Below, piece after piece: positions 52,018 to 60,331 of a stretch of 64,000 nucleotides of DNA. This stretch comes from JAHEIJ01 sp040235565. GTDB lineage: Bacteria > Pseudomonadota > Gammaproteobacteria > UBA6429 > Thiohalophilaceae. How positions within the stretch are numbered: position 1 is the first letter of the stretch; each line of letters opens with the position of its first letter. The translations under genes were made by a program, and so were the position numbers. The stretch lies in the NCBI GenBank assembly GCA_040235565.1, contig JBECLA010000134.1, positions 17,285 to 81,284 on the forward strand, written 5' to 3'. Under the pieces are notes generated by a model, which saw only the letters and a list, made by a program, of their open reading frames with translations, was not told the origin of the DNA and made no database searches.

Positions 52018-53856
52018 TTATTCCAGTTCGAGGAAACTGCGTAATTGATCGGAGCGGGTTGGGTGCCGCAGCTTACGCAATGCCTTGGCTTCGATTTGAC
52101 GAATACGCTCGCGCGTGACGTCAAATTGCTTGCCCACTTCCTCCAGCGTGTGGTCCGTGTTCATATCAATACCAAAACGCATGCGCAGCACCTTGGCTTC
52201 GCGGGCCGTCAGGCCTTCCAGCACTTCCTGGGTCGCTTCACGCAATCCTTCCGAGGTGGCGGACTCCACCGGTGACAGTACATTGATATCTTCAATGAAG
52301 TCACCCAGATGTGAATCTTCATCATCACCAATGGGGGTTTCCATGGAAATCGGTTCCTTGGCGATCTTCAACACCTTGCGCACCTTGTCTTCCGGCATCT
52401 CCATACGCTCTGCCAGCTCTTCCGGTGTCGGTTCGCGACCCATTTCCTGCAGCATTTGCCGTGAGATCCGGTTGAGCTTGTTGATCGTTTCGATCATATG
52501 GACCGGAATACGAATGGTACGAGCCTGGTCCGCAATCGAGCGAGTAATCGCCTGCCGAATCCACCAGGTGGCATAGGTTGAGAACTTGTAACCGCGGCGG
52601 TATTCAAACTTGTCCACCGCCTTCATCAGACCGATGTTGCCTTCCTGAATCAGATCCAGGAACTGCAGTCCGCGGTTGGTATATTTTTTGGCGATGGAGA
52701 TCACCAGTCGCAGGTTGGCTTCCACCATTTCCTTCTTGGCGCGACGGGCCTTGGCTTCACCGATCGACATTTTGCGATTGATATCCTTGATGTCGGTAAT
52801 GGCAATACCGGACTCTTCTTCCATTTGTGCCAGCTTTTGCTGGGCGCGCAGAATTTCATCCTTGTGCTGTTCCAGCACGGCAGAGTATTTCGCACCTTCA
52901 TCAATATGCTTTTGTAACCAGTTCAGGTCGGCTTCATTTTCCGGGAACGAGGTAATGAAGTTCTTGCGCGGCATGTGCGCCTGTTCGACACAGATTTTCA
53001 TGATGACCTTTTCATGCTGGCGAATACGGCCCACCAGATTGCGCATATCATTGACCAGTTGATCCACCGTGCGCGGTGTCAACTTGATCTCCATGATCTG
53101 GCCAATCAACTCGTCACGCAGTTTGTCACACTTCTTGTCGCGGTGACCATGTTTCTTGGTTGCGGCGACCAGTTTCTTGTGGATTTTGCGGATGTTTTCA
53201 AATCGTTGTCGGGTTTCTTCCGGATCCGGACCGGTATCGACTTCGGCTTCATCATCGGATTCATCATTATCGTCATTGCTGGCGGCGGCCACTTCCGCGG
53301 GTGAAGGGATTTCATCCGGGGCATTGGGATCGATAAAGCCAACGAGCAGGTCCGTGAGTTTCATTTCACCGGCATCGACCTGGTCGTACAAGGACAGCAG
53401 GTCGGCCACGGTATTGGGATACATGGCCAGGGAAGACAGCATCTGGTTGAGGCCATCTTCGATGCGCTTGGCGATTTCGATTTCGCCGGCACGGGTCAAC
53501 AGTTCCACCGCACCCATTTCACGCATATACATGCGCACCGGATCCGTGGTGCGACCGAATTCACTATCGACATTCGCCAGGGCGGCAGCCGCTTCCTCGG
53601 CGGCGTCTTCATCGACGGTGGCATTGGTTTCGAGAATGGTCTCGGTATCCGGGGCACTTTCGTGTACCGTAATACCCATATCATTAATCATGGCAACGAT
53701 GTCTTCGATCTGTTCGGGATCGACGATATCGTTCGGGAGATGGTCGTTTACCTCGGCGTACGTCAGGTAGCCCTGCTCTTTACCCTTAGCAATCAATAAT
53801 TTAAGTTGCGACTGTTGCTGATTTTGATCCATTACTTGTGCTCTGGCTGGATTCAT
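52018..53856 (-). CDS. rpoD: RNA polymerase sigma factor RpoD (sigma70)
   Basis: The housekeeping sigma factor, 612 residues. Region 1.1 is at the N-terminus (QLKLLIAKGKEQGYLTYAEV in part). Region 1.2 contains DPVRMYMREMG, then comes a long acidic non-conserved insert. Regions 2.3-2.4 include YKFSTYATWWIRQAITR, and region 4.2 has VTRERIRQIEAKALRKLR. ATG 53856 has AGGTGAG at good distance; ATG 53832 matches the usual family start (MDQNQQQSQ), so eight extra residues are uncertain. It is the last gene of the macromolecular synthesis operon. Confidence 0.98.
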   Translation of the reverse strand: MNPARAQVMDQNQQQSQLKLLIAKGKEQGYLTYAEVNDHLPNDIVDPEQIEDIVAMINDMGITVHESAPDTETILETNATVDEDAAEEAAAALANVDSEFGRTTDPVRMYMREMGAVELLTRAGEIEIAKRIEDGLNQMLSSLAMYPNTVADLLSLYDQVDAGEMKLTDLLVGFIDPNAPDEIPSPAEVAAASNDDNDESDDEAEVDTGPDPEETRQRFENIRKIHKKLVAATKKHGHRDKKCDKLRDELIGQIMEIKLTPRTVDQLVNDMRNLVGRIRQHEKVIMKICVEQAHMPRKNFITSFPENEADLNWLQKHIDEGAKYSAVLEQHKDEILRAQQKLAQMEEESGIAITDIKDINRKMSIGEAKARRAKKEMVEANLRLVISIAKKYTNRGLQFLDLIQEGNIGLMKAVDKFEYRRGYKFSTYATWWIRQAITRSIADQARTIRIPVHMIETINKLNRISRQMLQEMGREPTPEELAERMEMPEDKVRKVLKIAKEPISMETPIGDDEDSHLGDFIEDINVLSPVESATSEGLREATQEVLEGLTAREAKVLRMRFGIDMNTDHTLEEVGKQFDVTRERIRQIEAKALRKLRHPTRSDQLRSFLELE

Positions 53857-53984
53857 ATAACTGGCTCACCTAATTTCGGGCATAAAAACCGTCAAAGTTT
53901 ACACGAAGATGATGAATTTTCCAGTGCATCATCATCGAGTAAGTGTAGACACTTCCTGATAAAAAACCTTGGAAAATCGGACAT

Positions 53985-55919
53985 TTATTCGCGATTTTTT
54001 ACGGCGTCTTGACGTTTGTCACGGTTTAGTGTGGCAAACAGCTCCTGAAGTTCCCGCTTTTCTTCCGGGGCAAGCGCCCCCTGATTTGAGCGGGCCAACA
54101 GGAAATCATAGCGATGCTCCAGCCGCTGTTGGTCCAGTTGGGCCAGGGCACCGCGAAACTCCTGCTCTAACGACTCGTCGGTACTGACTTCGGGCTGCCA
54201 GGTGGCAAGCTTTTCGAGGTGGGGACCGTGTTCGCTACCACGCCATCGTTCGAGTAAGGCACTGCTGTTCAAGTTGGGGTTTTCCTGCAAAATTTCAAGG
54301 ACTTTTATCAATAATTCGATTCCCGGGACGGCCAGATCGGCAAAGCGCCGGGGATCTCCCGCGGTTTGCGCCAGTTCGGGCCGAAACAACAAGCGCATCA
54401 GCGCCTGACGGACCGGCGACAGGGGTTTTGGCCCTTGCCCTCGTGGTTTGCCGAACCGTGCCTCGCTGCCTCCGGATTTAGCGCCACCCGGTTTATCGGT
54501 CTGACTCAACAGGGCATCCAGTTCGGCCGGTTCGAGACGGGCCAGGCGTGCCAACTGTTCGGTCATCATGTGGCGGAAGACGCCGGGGGGCAGCAGTTTC
54601 AACAGCGGCCGGGCGCGCTCCACCAGTTGGGCCCGGCCATCGATGCTGTTTGTATCGGCCAGTTTGCCCAGATGTTGAAAAAAGAATTCCGAGAAGGTCA
54701 GCGCCTGGTCGATCGCCGCTTCAAAGCCGGATTTGCCCACGGCCCGCACCTGACTGTCGGGATCTTCACCCTCCGGCAGGAACATGAAGCGGATTTGGCG
54801 GCCTTCCCGCATGATGGGCAGGGCATTATTCAACGCGCGCCAGGCAGCATCACGGCCGGCGCGATCGCCATCAAAGCAAAACACCACTTCAGGGGTCAGG
54901 CGAAACAGGCGGTTGAGGTGTTCCTCGGTGGTGGCGGTACCCAGGGTGGCCACCGCATAGCGAATCCCGAACTGTGCCAGGGCGACGACGTCCATGTAGC
55001 CTTCCACCACCAGCAGGCGCGGAATATCGCGCAGGGCCTGGCGGGCCTCATATAGCCCGTACAGTTCCTGGCCTTTATGGAACAGTGGGGTTTCGGGGGA
55101 GTTGAGGTACTTCGCCGCTCCCGGCTTCCTCGGCAATTTCCTTCCTGATTGCTCTATCTCCTGCATCCCTGCAGTCGTGCCTCCCGCGGCACTGGCACTT
55201 CCCTGTGCGGCGGCCGGCGCCCTGGCCCCGCTTTCCCGGGTTTCGGGCAGGATACGCCCGCCAAAGGCAATGGTGCGGCCGCGTCGGTCGCGGATCGGGA
55301 ACATGATGCGATCCCGAAACCGGTCGTAGCAGTTGCCGTCATCCTTGCGGATCAGCATGCCGGCGGTGACAAGCTGGTCCTGGCGTTCGGCTGTATGGCC
55401 CAGTTCACGCTGCAGGTTGTCCCAGCCCGGGGGCGCAAAGCCGAGACCGAACTCGGCGGCAATCTCCCCGCTGAGACCGCGTTGCTTCAGGTACTCGACT
55501 GCCCGGGCCGCGTGAGGATGCTGGCGCAGTTGGCGGCGGTAATAGCGATCCGACTGGGCCAGCAGATCGAACAGAGAGTCATGACGCTGGCGCTGCTGGG
55601 GTTCGGCATGGGTGGGGCCTTCATAGGGCACCTCCAGTCCGAGCTGGCGGGCCAGTTCCTCGATGGCTTCGGGGAAGCTCAGATGCTCATACTCCATCAG
55701 AAAGCCGACCGCGGTGCCATGCGCCCCGCAACCGAAGCAATGGTAAAACTGCTTGCCGGGGCTGACGGTAAACGAGGGGGTTTTTTCGTTATGGAACGGG
55801 CAGCAGGCGGTGTATTCCCGCCCGGCCTTCTTCAGGGGGACACGGGCATCAATCACCTCGACGATGTCGACGCGGGTCATCAGTTCATCAATGAAACTTT
55901 GCGGAATGCGGCCAGCCAT
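53985..55919 (-). CDS. dnaG: DNA primase
   Basis: DnaG makes RNA primers for replication. The 644-residue protein has the CHC2 zinc domain (CPFHNEKTPSF and HCFGCGAHG), the polymerase core with the Toprim motifs (VVEGYMDVVAL and FCFDGDRAGRDA), and a helical C-terminal DnaB-binding domain. Between FGGRIL and KYLNSPETPLF there are about 40 more residues than in E. coli DnaG (about 225-269), rich in Ala, Gly and Ser. This probably forms a surface loop. It lies between yqeY and rpoD. Confidence 0.97.
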   Translation of the reverse strand: MAGRIPQSFIDELMTRVDIVEVIDARVPLKKAGREYTACCPFHNEKTPSFTVSPGKQFYHCFGCGAHGTAVGFLMEYEHLSFPEAIEELARQLGLEVPYEGPTHAEPQQRQRHDSLFDLLAQSDRYYRRQLRQHPHAARAVEYLKQRGLSGEIAAEFGLGFAPPGWDNLQRELGHTAERQDQLVTAGMLIRKDDGNCYDRFRDRIMFPIRDRRGRTIAFGGRILPETRESGARAPAAAQGSASAAGGTTAGMQEIEQSGRKLPRKPGAAKYLNSPETPLFHKGQELYGLYEARQALRDIPRLLVVEGYMDVVALAQFGIRYAVATLGTATTEEHLNRLFRLTPEVVFCFDGDRAGRDAAWRALNNALPIMREGRQIRFMFLPEGEDPDSQVRAVGKSGFEAAIDQALTFSEFFFQHLGKLADTNSIDGRAQLVERARPLLKLLPPGVFRHMMTEQLARLARLEPAELDALLSQTDKPGGAKSGGSEARFGKPRGQGPKPLSPVRQALMRLLFRPELAQTAGDPRRFADLAVPGIELLIKVLEILQENPNLNSSALLERWRGSEHGPHLEKLATWQPEVSTDESLEQEFRGALAQLDQQRLEHRYDFLLARSNQGALAPEEKRELQELFATLNRDKRQDAVKNRE

Positions 55920-55925
55920 TTAAAA

Positions 55926-55962
55926 CCAGTATCGAGGGACGAGGGACGAGTGGCAAGGAAAA
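55926..55962 (+). repeat. Heptad array, locus C left arm (upstream of dnaG)
   Basis: After CC come AGTATCG, AGGGACG, AGGGACG, AGTGGCA and AGGAAAA. The array starts seven bases before the dnaG start codon (on the other strand) and faces the array at 55997-56035, so it lies in the dnaG leader. Confidence 0.8.
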
Positions 55963-55996
55963 CCTTGGAGGCTTTTTAGTATAAAGAAGTGTGTGG

Positions 55997-56035
55997 TTTT
56001 GTTCCTAGTTCCTGGAAACTAGTCCCTAGGAACTT
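55997..56035 (-). repeat. Heptad array, locus C right arm (end of yqeY)
   Basis: On the minus strand the units are AGTTCCT, AGGGACT, AGTTTCC, AGGAACT and AGGAACA, followed by AAA. They form a diverged subtype with CT in place of CG. The array begins within the yqeY stop codon. Confidence 0.65.
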
Positions 56036-56483
56036 AGCCAGATAATTGTTTTTTAATTATCTGGCTGACTTTCCCCATGTCGGCACGCCCGGCCAGTTTT
56101 GGTTTCAGCATGCCCATGACCTTGCCCATGTCTTTCATGCTCGCGGCACCGCTGTTGCTGATCGCCTCGGCAATCAGGGCGTCGATCTCCGCGTCGGTCA
56201 GCTGCTCGGGCAGGTAGGCCTGGATGATGCTGATTTCAGTGGCTTCCTGCTGCGCCAGTTCTTGCCGGCCGGCCTTTTCATACTGGGTGATGGAATCCTT
56301 GCGCTGCTTGACCATCTTTTCCAGCACCGCCAGGACCTGGTCGTCATTCAGGGTGATTCGCTCATCGACTTCCCGCTGTTTAATTGCCGCGGTGATCAGA
56401 CGCAGCACACCGAGGCGTGCCTTGTCCTTGGCCTTCATTGCGGCCTTGACGTCATCGTTGATCCGGGCGGAGAGCGAACTCAT
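56034..56483 (-). CDS. yqeY: GatB/YqeY domain protein
   Basis: This 149-residue protein is related to the tail domain of the GatB amidotransferase subunit. It has SLSARINDDVKAAMKAKDKARLGVLR at the start in overlapping pieces and YLPEQLTDAEIDALIAEAI and MGKVMGMLKPKLAGRADMGKVS at the end. It may bind tRNA; its role is unsettled. ATG 56483 is used because the family starts there. It lies between rpsU and dnaG, a well-known place for this gene. Confidence 0.93.
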   Translation of the reverse strand: MSSLSARINDDVKAAMKAKDKARLGVLRLITAAIKQREVDERITLNDDQVLAVLEKMVKQRKDSITQYEKAGRQELAQQEATEISIIQAYLPEQLTDAEIDALIAEAISNSGAASMKDMGKVMGMLKPKLAGRADMGKVSQIIKKQLSG

Positions 56484-56501
56484 GCGGGCAACAAGGTGAG
56501 A

Positions 56502-56516
56502 CCCCGTCAAACGGGG
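56502..56516 (-). other. Stem-loop between rpsU and yqeY
   Basis: CCCCGT and ACGGGG form a perfect 6-bp stem with a 3-base loop just after rpsU. In E. coli a weak terminator after rpsU gives much more S21 than primase; this hairpin is in the right place for the same job, though the T-run is poor. Confidence 0.5.
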
Positions 56517-56522
56517 CAGGTA

Positions 56523-56738
56523 TCAGTACAGACGACGGGTACGGGCCCGATCGCGGGATACTTTTTTCTGATGGCGTTTCACCGCCGCGGCCATTTTGCG
56601 CTTGCGGATGGAAGTCGGTTTTTCGTAGAACTCGCGACGACGGACTTCGGACAGGACGCCGGCTTTTTCACAGGCGCGCTTGAAGCGGCGCAGGGCCACG
56701 TCGAAGGGTTCGTTTTCTCGTACGCGTACAGCAGGCAT
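56523..56738 (-). CDS. rpsU: Ribosomal protein bS21
   Basis: A 71-residue, very basic small-subunit protein with the standard N-terminus MPAVRVRENEPFDVALRRFK and tail VSRDRARTRRLY. ATG 56738 with AGGTGA at good spacing is chosen; the frame extends upstream without similarity. It is the first gene of rpsU-yqeY-dnaG-rpoD. Confidence 0.98.
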   Translation of the reverse strand: MPAVRVRENEPFDVALRRFKRACEKAGVLSEVRRREFYEKPTSIRKRKMAAAVKRHQKKVSRDRARTRRLY

Positions 56739-56785
56739 GTAGCGTTCACCTCGATAAAGTGTTGATTTCAGTAAGGCGCGCAAGT

Positions 56786-56817
56786 TTAATACCTGCCTCA
56801 GTTAATTGCAAAGTCAA
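56786..56817 (-). promoter_or_regulatory. Candidate rpsU operon promoter
   Basis: On the minus strand TTGACT (56812-56817) and TATTAA (56786-56791) occur in the rpsU-tsaD gap. The spacer is 20 bases, longer than ideal, so the pairing may not be exactly this one. Confidence 0.3.
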
Positions 56818-56840
56818 ATGCAAAAAAAATCACGGTAAAT

Positions 56841-57854
56841 ATGCGAGTTCTGGGCATCGAAACCTCCTGTGATGAGACAGGCATTGCGCTGTACGACCAC
56901 CAGCAGGGCCTGCTGGCGCATGCGCTTTACAGCCAGGTGGCGCTGCACGCCGAATTCGGCGGGGTCGTGCCGGAGCTGGCGTCACGTGATCATGTGCGCA
57001 AAACGCTGCCCCTGGTGGCGGAAGTGCTGGGGCAGGCCGGAGTGAGTCCCGCTGATATCGACGGAGTGGCCTATACCGCCGGACCGGGGTTGATGGGCGC
57101 CCTGCTGGTCGGTGCGGCGATTGGCCGCAGCCTGGCGTTTGGCTGGGACGTCCCTGCGGTGGCGGTGCATCATATGGAAGGCCACCTGCTGGCGCCGATG
57201 CTGGAGCCGGATCCGCCGGCGTTTCCGTTCGTGGCGCTGCTGGTGTCAGGGGGGCACACCATGCTGGTGAGCGTCAACGGCATTGGCCGCTATCGTTTGC
57301 TGGGCGAATCCCTCGATGATGCTGCGGGTGAAGCCTTCGACAAAACCGCCAAAATGCTGGGGCTGGGGTATCCCGGCGGACCGGCGGTGGCGAACCTGGC
57401 CGAGACGGGCAACGCCGGGCGCTATCGTTTTCCCCGGCCGATGACGGATCGCCCCGGGCTGGACTTCAGCTTCAGCGGCCTCAAGACCTTTACCCTCAAT
57501 ACCCTGCAGGACAGCGACGGCAGTGACCAGACCCGGGCCGATATTGCCTGTGCTTTTGAAGAGGCGGTGGTGGATACCCTGGCGATTAAATGTCGCCGGG
57601 CGCTGCAAGAAACCGGCCTCAGTCGGCTGGTGGTCGCAGGCGGAGTAAGTGCTAACCTCAAGCTGCGCGAGCGGCTCAAACGGATGGCGCACAAAAACCA
57701 GGCCGAGGTGTACTACTCGCGGCTGGAGTTCTGTACCGATAACGGTGCCATGATCGCCTTCGCTGGCTGTCAACGCTTACTGGCCGGACAACAGGAAAGC
57801 CTGGATTTTGTCGCCCACCCGCGCTGGTCACTGCAATCCCTGCCGGCCGTTTGA
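56841..57854 (+). CDS. tsaD: tRNA N6-threonylcarbamoyladenosine synthase catalytic subunit
   Basis: TsaD transfers threonylcarbamoyl to A37 of ANN-decoding tRNAs, working with TsaB and TsaE. The 337-residue protein starts MRVLGIETSCDETG (ATPase fold) and has the metal-binding HHMEGHLLAP (His111, His115). SGGHTMLV and the C-terminal DNGAMIAFAG are also standard. It is divergent from rpsU, as in E. coli and Pseudomonas. Confidence 0.97.
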   Translation: MRVLGIETSCDETGIALYDHQQGLLAHALYSQVALHAEFGGVVPELASRDHVRKTLPLVAEVLGQAGVSPADIDGVAYTAGPGLMGALLVGAAIGRSLAFGWDVPAVAVHHMEGHLLAPMLEPDPPAFPFVALLVSGGHTMLVSVNGIGRYRLLGESLDDAAGEAFDKTAKMLGLGYPGGPAVANLAETGNAGRYRFPRPMTDRPGLDFSFSGLKTFTLNTLQDSDGSDQTRADIACAFEEAVVDTLAIKCRRALQETGLSRLVVAGGVSANLKLRERLKRMAHKNQAEVYYSRLEFCTDNGAMIAFAGCQRLLAGQQESLDFVAHPRWSLQSLPAV

Positions 57855-57865
57855 ACCACCGCGGC

Positions 57866-58465
57866 TTAATCCTTTTTGACAATCACACCCTCTTCCCCGC
57901 TGAGCAGGCGTTGAATATTACTGCGATGGCGCCAGAACAAGAGCAGGGTCATTACGGCCGTAGCGATGATCAGTTCACGCGAGGGTCCGAGTATCCACCA
58001 CACATACAGCGGCGCGAGCAGGGTCGCGATCAGGGCGGCGAGGGATGAAATCTTGAATCCCTTGGCAATCAACAGCCAGGTGCCGGCGGTGGCAGCACCC
58101 ACCAGTCCATGAAAGCCGAACAGCACTCCCAGCATGGTGGCCACGCCCTTGCCACCGCGAAAGCCGAAAAACACCGGATAGAGATGGCCGAGAAAGGCGG
58201 CCATACCGGTGAGTGCCAGGGTCAGGGGTGCCACTCCGAGTAACTTGGCGGCCAACACCGGTAACAGCCCCTTGAGCATGTCGCCGATCAGGGTAATGGC
58301 GGCGGCTTTTTTGCCGCCGACGCGCAAGACATTGGTAGCGCCCGGATTGCCGGAACCCTCGGTACGCGGATCGGGCAGCCCCATGAGGTTACAGACCAGA
58401 ATCGCCGAAGAGACGGAGCCCACCAGATAGGCAAAGAGAATCAGGCTGTAGTCCAGGAGAGGCAT
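57866..58465 (-). CDS. plsY: Glycerol-3-phosphate acyltransferase PlsY
   Basis: PlsY makes lysophosphatidic acid from acyl-phosphate and glycerol-3-phosphate. The 199-residue membrane protein has the motifs GSGNPGATNVLR, GHLYPVFFGFRGGKGVAT and a C-terminal RHRSNIQRLLSGEE. ATG 58465 (MPLLDYSL) is the family start; the frame extends to 58531 without support. It converges with tsaD, 11 bases apart. Confidence 0.95.
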   Translation of the reverse strand: MPLLDYSLILFAYLVGSVSSAILVCNLMGLPDPRTEGSGNPGATNVLRVGGKKAAAITLIGDMLKGLLPVLAAKLLGVAPLTLALTGMAAFLGHLYPVFFGFRGGKGVATMLGVLFGFHGLVGAATAGTWLLIAKGFKISSLAALIATLLAPLYVWWILGPSRELIIATAVMTLLLFWRHRSNIQRLLSGEEGVIVKKD

Positions 58466-58545
58466 GCGCGGATTATAGAGTGAGATGCAGGGGCAGTGTA
58501 TAGTCTGGGGCGCAAAGAAAAACAACCGCATGCTGTGACGATACG

Positions 58546-58899
58546 ATGGACATTATTTATCTCAATGACTTACGGATCGATACCATCATTGGTATCTATG
58601 ACTGGGAACGTCGGGTGAAACAAACCATCAGCCTGGATCTGGAAATGGCCAGCGACATTCGCAAGGCCGCGGCCAGTGACGACATCAAGGATACCCTCAA
58701 CTACAAGGCCGTGGCCAAACGCCTGATCAGTTTTGTCGAGGCGAGTGAATTTCAGTTGGTCGAAACACTGGCGGAACGGATCACGGACATTATCCTGAAT
58801 GAATTTCAGGTGCCCTGGGTACGGTTACGGCTTAACAAACAGGGTGCGGTGCGCGGTGCCCGGGACGTCGGTGTGATAATCGAACGGGGTAGCCGGTGA
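58546..58899 (+). CDS. folB: Dihydroneopterin aldolase
   Basis: FolB cleaves dihydroneopterin to 6-hydroxymethyl-dihydropterin in folate synthesis. The 117-residue protein has the N-terminal YLNDLRIDTIIGIYDWER and the conserved Lys/Glu-rich LNYKAVAKRLISFVEASEF; the catalytic lysine is in the KQGAVRGARDVGV region. It is divergent from plsY and upstream of folK. Confidence 0.96.
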   Translation: MDIIYLNDLRIDTIIGIYDWERRVKQTISLDLEMASDIRKAAASDDIKDTLNYKAVAKRLISFVEASEFQLVETLAERITDIILNEFQVPWVRLRLNKQGAVRGARDVGVIIERGSR

Positions 58900-58933
58900 T
58901 GAAACATTCAGCCTGCCCCGGCCGAATGGTTCT

Positions 58934-58973
58934 CTTTTCCCCTCGCCCCTCGTGCCTTGTCCCTCGTTACTGG
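58934..58973 (-). repeat. Heptad array, locus D, single arm (folB-folK gap)
   Basis: On the minus strand CC is followed by AGTAACG, AGGGACA, AGGCACG, AGGGGCG and AGGGGAAAAG. It ends six bases before the folK start. No facing arm is visible, so this locus appears to be a solo half. Confidence 0.7.
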
Positions 58974-58978
58974 TAATA

Positions 58979-59467
58979 ATGACGCGCATATATATAAGTA
59001 TAGGCAGCAACATCGAGGCGGAGCAGCATCTGCGCAAGGCGATAGCGGATCTGCGCGCCCGCTACGGTGAGCTGCAACTATCCTCGGTCTTCGAAAGTGA
59101 GTCAGTCGGGTTTCACGGCGACAATTTTCTCAACATGGTGGTTGGCCTGGATACCGACGAGGATGTCCACAATGTGGTACAGGCCCTGCGGCAAATCGAA
59201 GACCGACATGGCCGGGTTCGCAGCGGCCCGCGGTTTTCCGCCCGGACCCTGGATCTCGACCTGCTGTTGTATGGCAGCCTGGTATTGAAAGAAAACGGCC
59301 TGGAATTACCGCGTGATGAAATCACCCGTAATGCGTTCGTGCTCTGGCCGCTGGCCGAGCTGGCCCCGGAACTGGTTCACCCCGTGGCCCGGCAAACCAT
59401 GGCCAGCCTCTGGCAGGCCTTTGATAAAACCTCGCAAAAGCTCTGGCCGATCCCGCTGGAATGGTAA
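58979..59467 (+). CDS. folK: 2-amino-4-hydroxy-6-hydroxymethyldihydropteridine pyrophosphokinase
   Basis: FolK transfers pyrophosphate from ATP to hydroxymethyl-dihydropterin. The 162-residue protein starts MTRIYISIGSNIEAEQHLR; the signature RSGPRFSARTLDLDLLLYG holds the metal-binding aspartates. ATG 58979 is chosen as the family start. It follows folB after a repeat array and converges with the pteridine reductase gene, only three bases away. Confidence 0.96.
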   Translation: MTRIYISIGSNIEAEQHLRKAIADLRARYGELQLSSVFESESVGFHGDNFLNMVVGLDTDEDVHNVVQALRQIEDRHGRVRSGPRFSARTLDLDLLLYGSLVLKENGLELPRDEITRNAFVLWPLAELAPELVHPVARQTMASLWQAFDKTSQKLWPIPLEW

Positions 59468-59470
59468 CGT

Positions 59471-60205
59471 TCAGCTATTGAGCGATCGACCCCCGTCCAC
59501 GGTCAGCACCTGGCCACTCATGTAGCCGGCATCACGGATCAGATACAGAATGGCCCGGGCGATATCTTCGGGGGCACCCTGGCGTTTCAGGAAAGTACGG
59601 GAAATGATCTTTTCTTTTTCGGATTCACCCAGGTTTTCCGGCCAGAGGATGGCGCCCGGTGCGACCGCGTTGACTCTGACCTCGGGTCCCAGTTCAGCGG
59701 CGAGGGATTTGGTCAGCATCACCAGCCCCGCCTTGGCCATGCTGTACACCGGAAATGTCTTCAAGGGGCGTTCGGCATGGATATCCACAATGTTGACGAT
59801 GCAGCCATGCTGTTGTTGCAGGTAAGGGGCGGCGGCTTGCGATAAGAAAAACGGCGCCTTCAGGTTGGAGCCAATCAGATCTTCCCATTGGGTTTCGGTG
59901 ACCGTGCCAATCGGAGTGGCATAGAAACTGGATGCATTATTGATCAATACATCCAGTTGCCCCCAGATCCGGATTGCCTCCTCGACCAGGGCTGACAGCT
60001 TGTCAGTCTTGTGCAAGTCGGCCTGGATCAAACGCACCGAGTCGGCACGCAGAGCATTCAGTTCGGTCTGCAGGGCTTCGGCCGCCTGACGCGAGTTGCG
60101 ATAGTGCAGCAGTATGTTCATGCCTTCCGCATGCAACTGCCGCGCAGTAACTGCACCAATGCGATGGGCGGCGCCGGTGATCAGGACGACCTTATTCGCT
60201 AACAT
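59471..60205 (-). CDS. Pteridine reductase (short-chain dehydrogenase)
   Basis: A 244-residue NADPH-dependent reductase. The cofactor motif reads TGAAHRIG, the TGxxxRxG form that marks pteridine reductases rather than ordinary SDRs (TGxxxGxG). INNAS, and the catalytic Tyr and Lys in PVYSMAKAG, are present. It likely reduces dihydropterins or dihydrofolate, like PTR1 or FolM. The start is ATG 60205; a GTG at 60244 is possible. Next to folB and folK, a role in folate or pterin supply is probable. Confidence 0.9.
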   Translation of the reverse strand: MLANKVVLITGAAHRIGAVTARQLHAEGMNILLHYRNSRQAAEALQTELNALRADSVRLIQADLHKTDKLSALVEEAIRIWGQLDVLINNASSFYATPIGTVTETQWEDLIGSNLKAPFFLSQAAAPYLQQQHGCIVNIVDIHAERPLKTFPVYSMAKAGLVMLTKSLAAELGPEVRVNAVAPGAILWPENLGESEKEKIISRTFLKRQGAPEDIARAILYLIRDAGYMSGQVLTVDGGRSLNS

Positions 60206-60331
60206 GCCTGTGGTATCCTTTTGCTCCGATTTCGGGCCGTTCACTTTACCCTAAAATGATTCCTGAAGGCAGCGCAGCATGAAGTCAAAAAAATTTTCAC
60301 TCAGCGCTGGCATGAGACACAGCGCGCCGTG

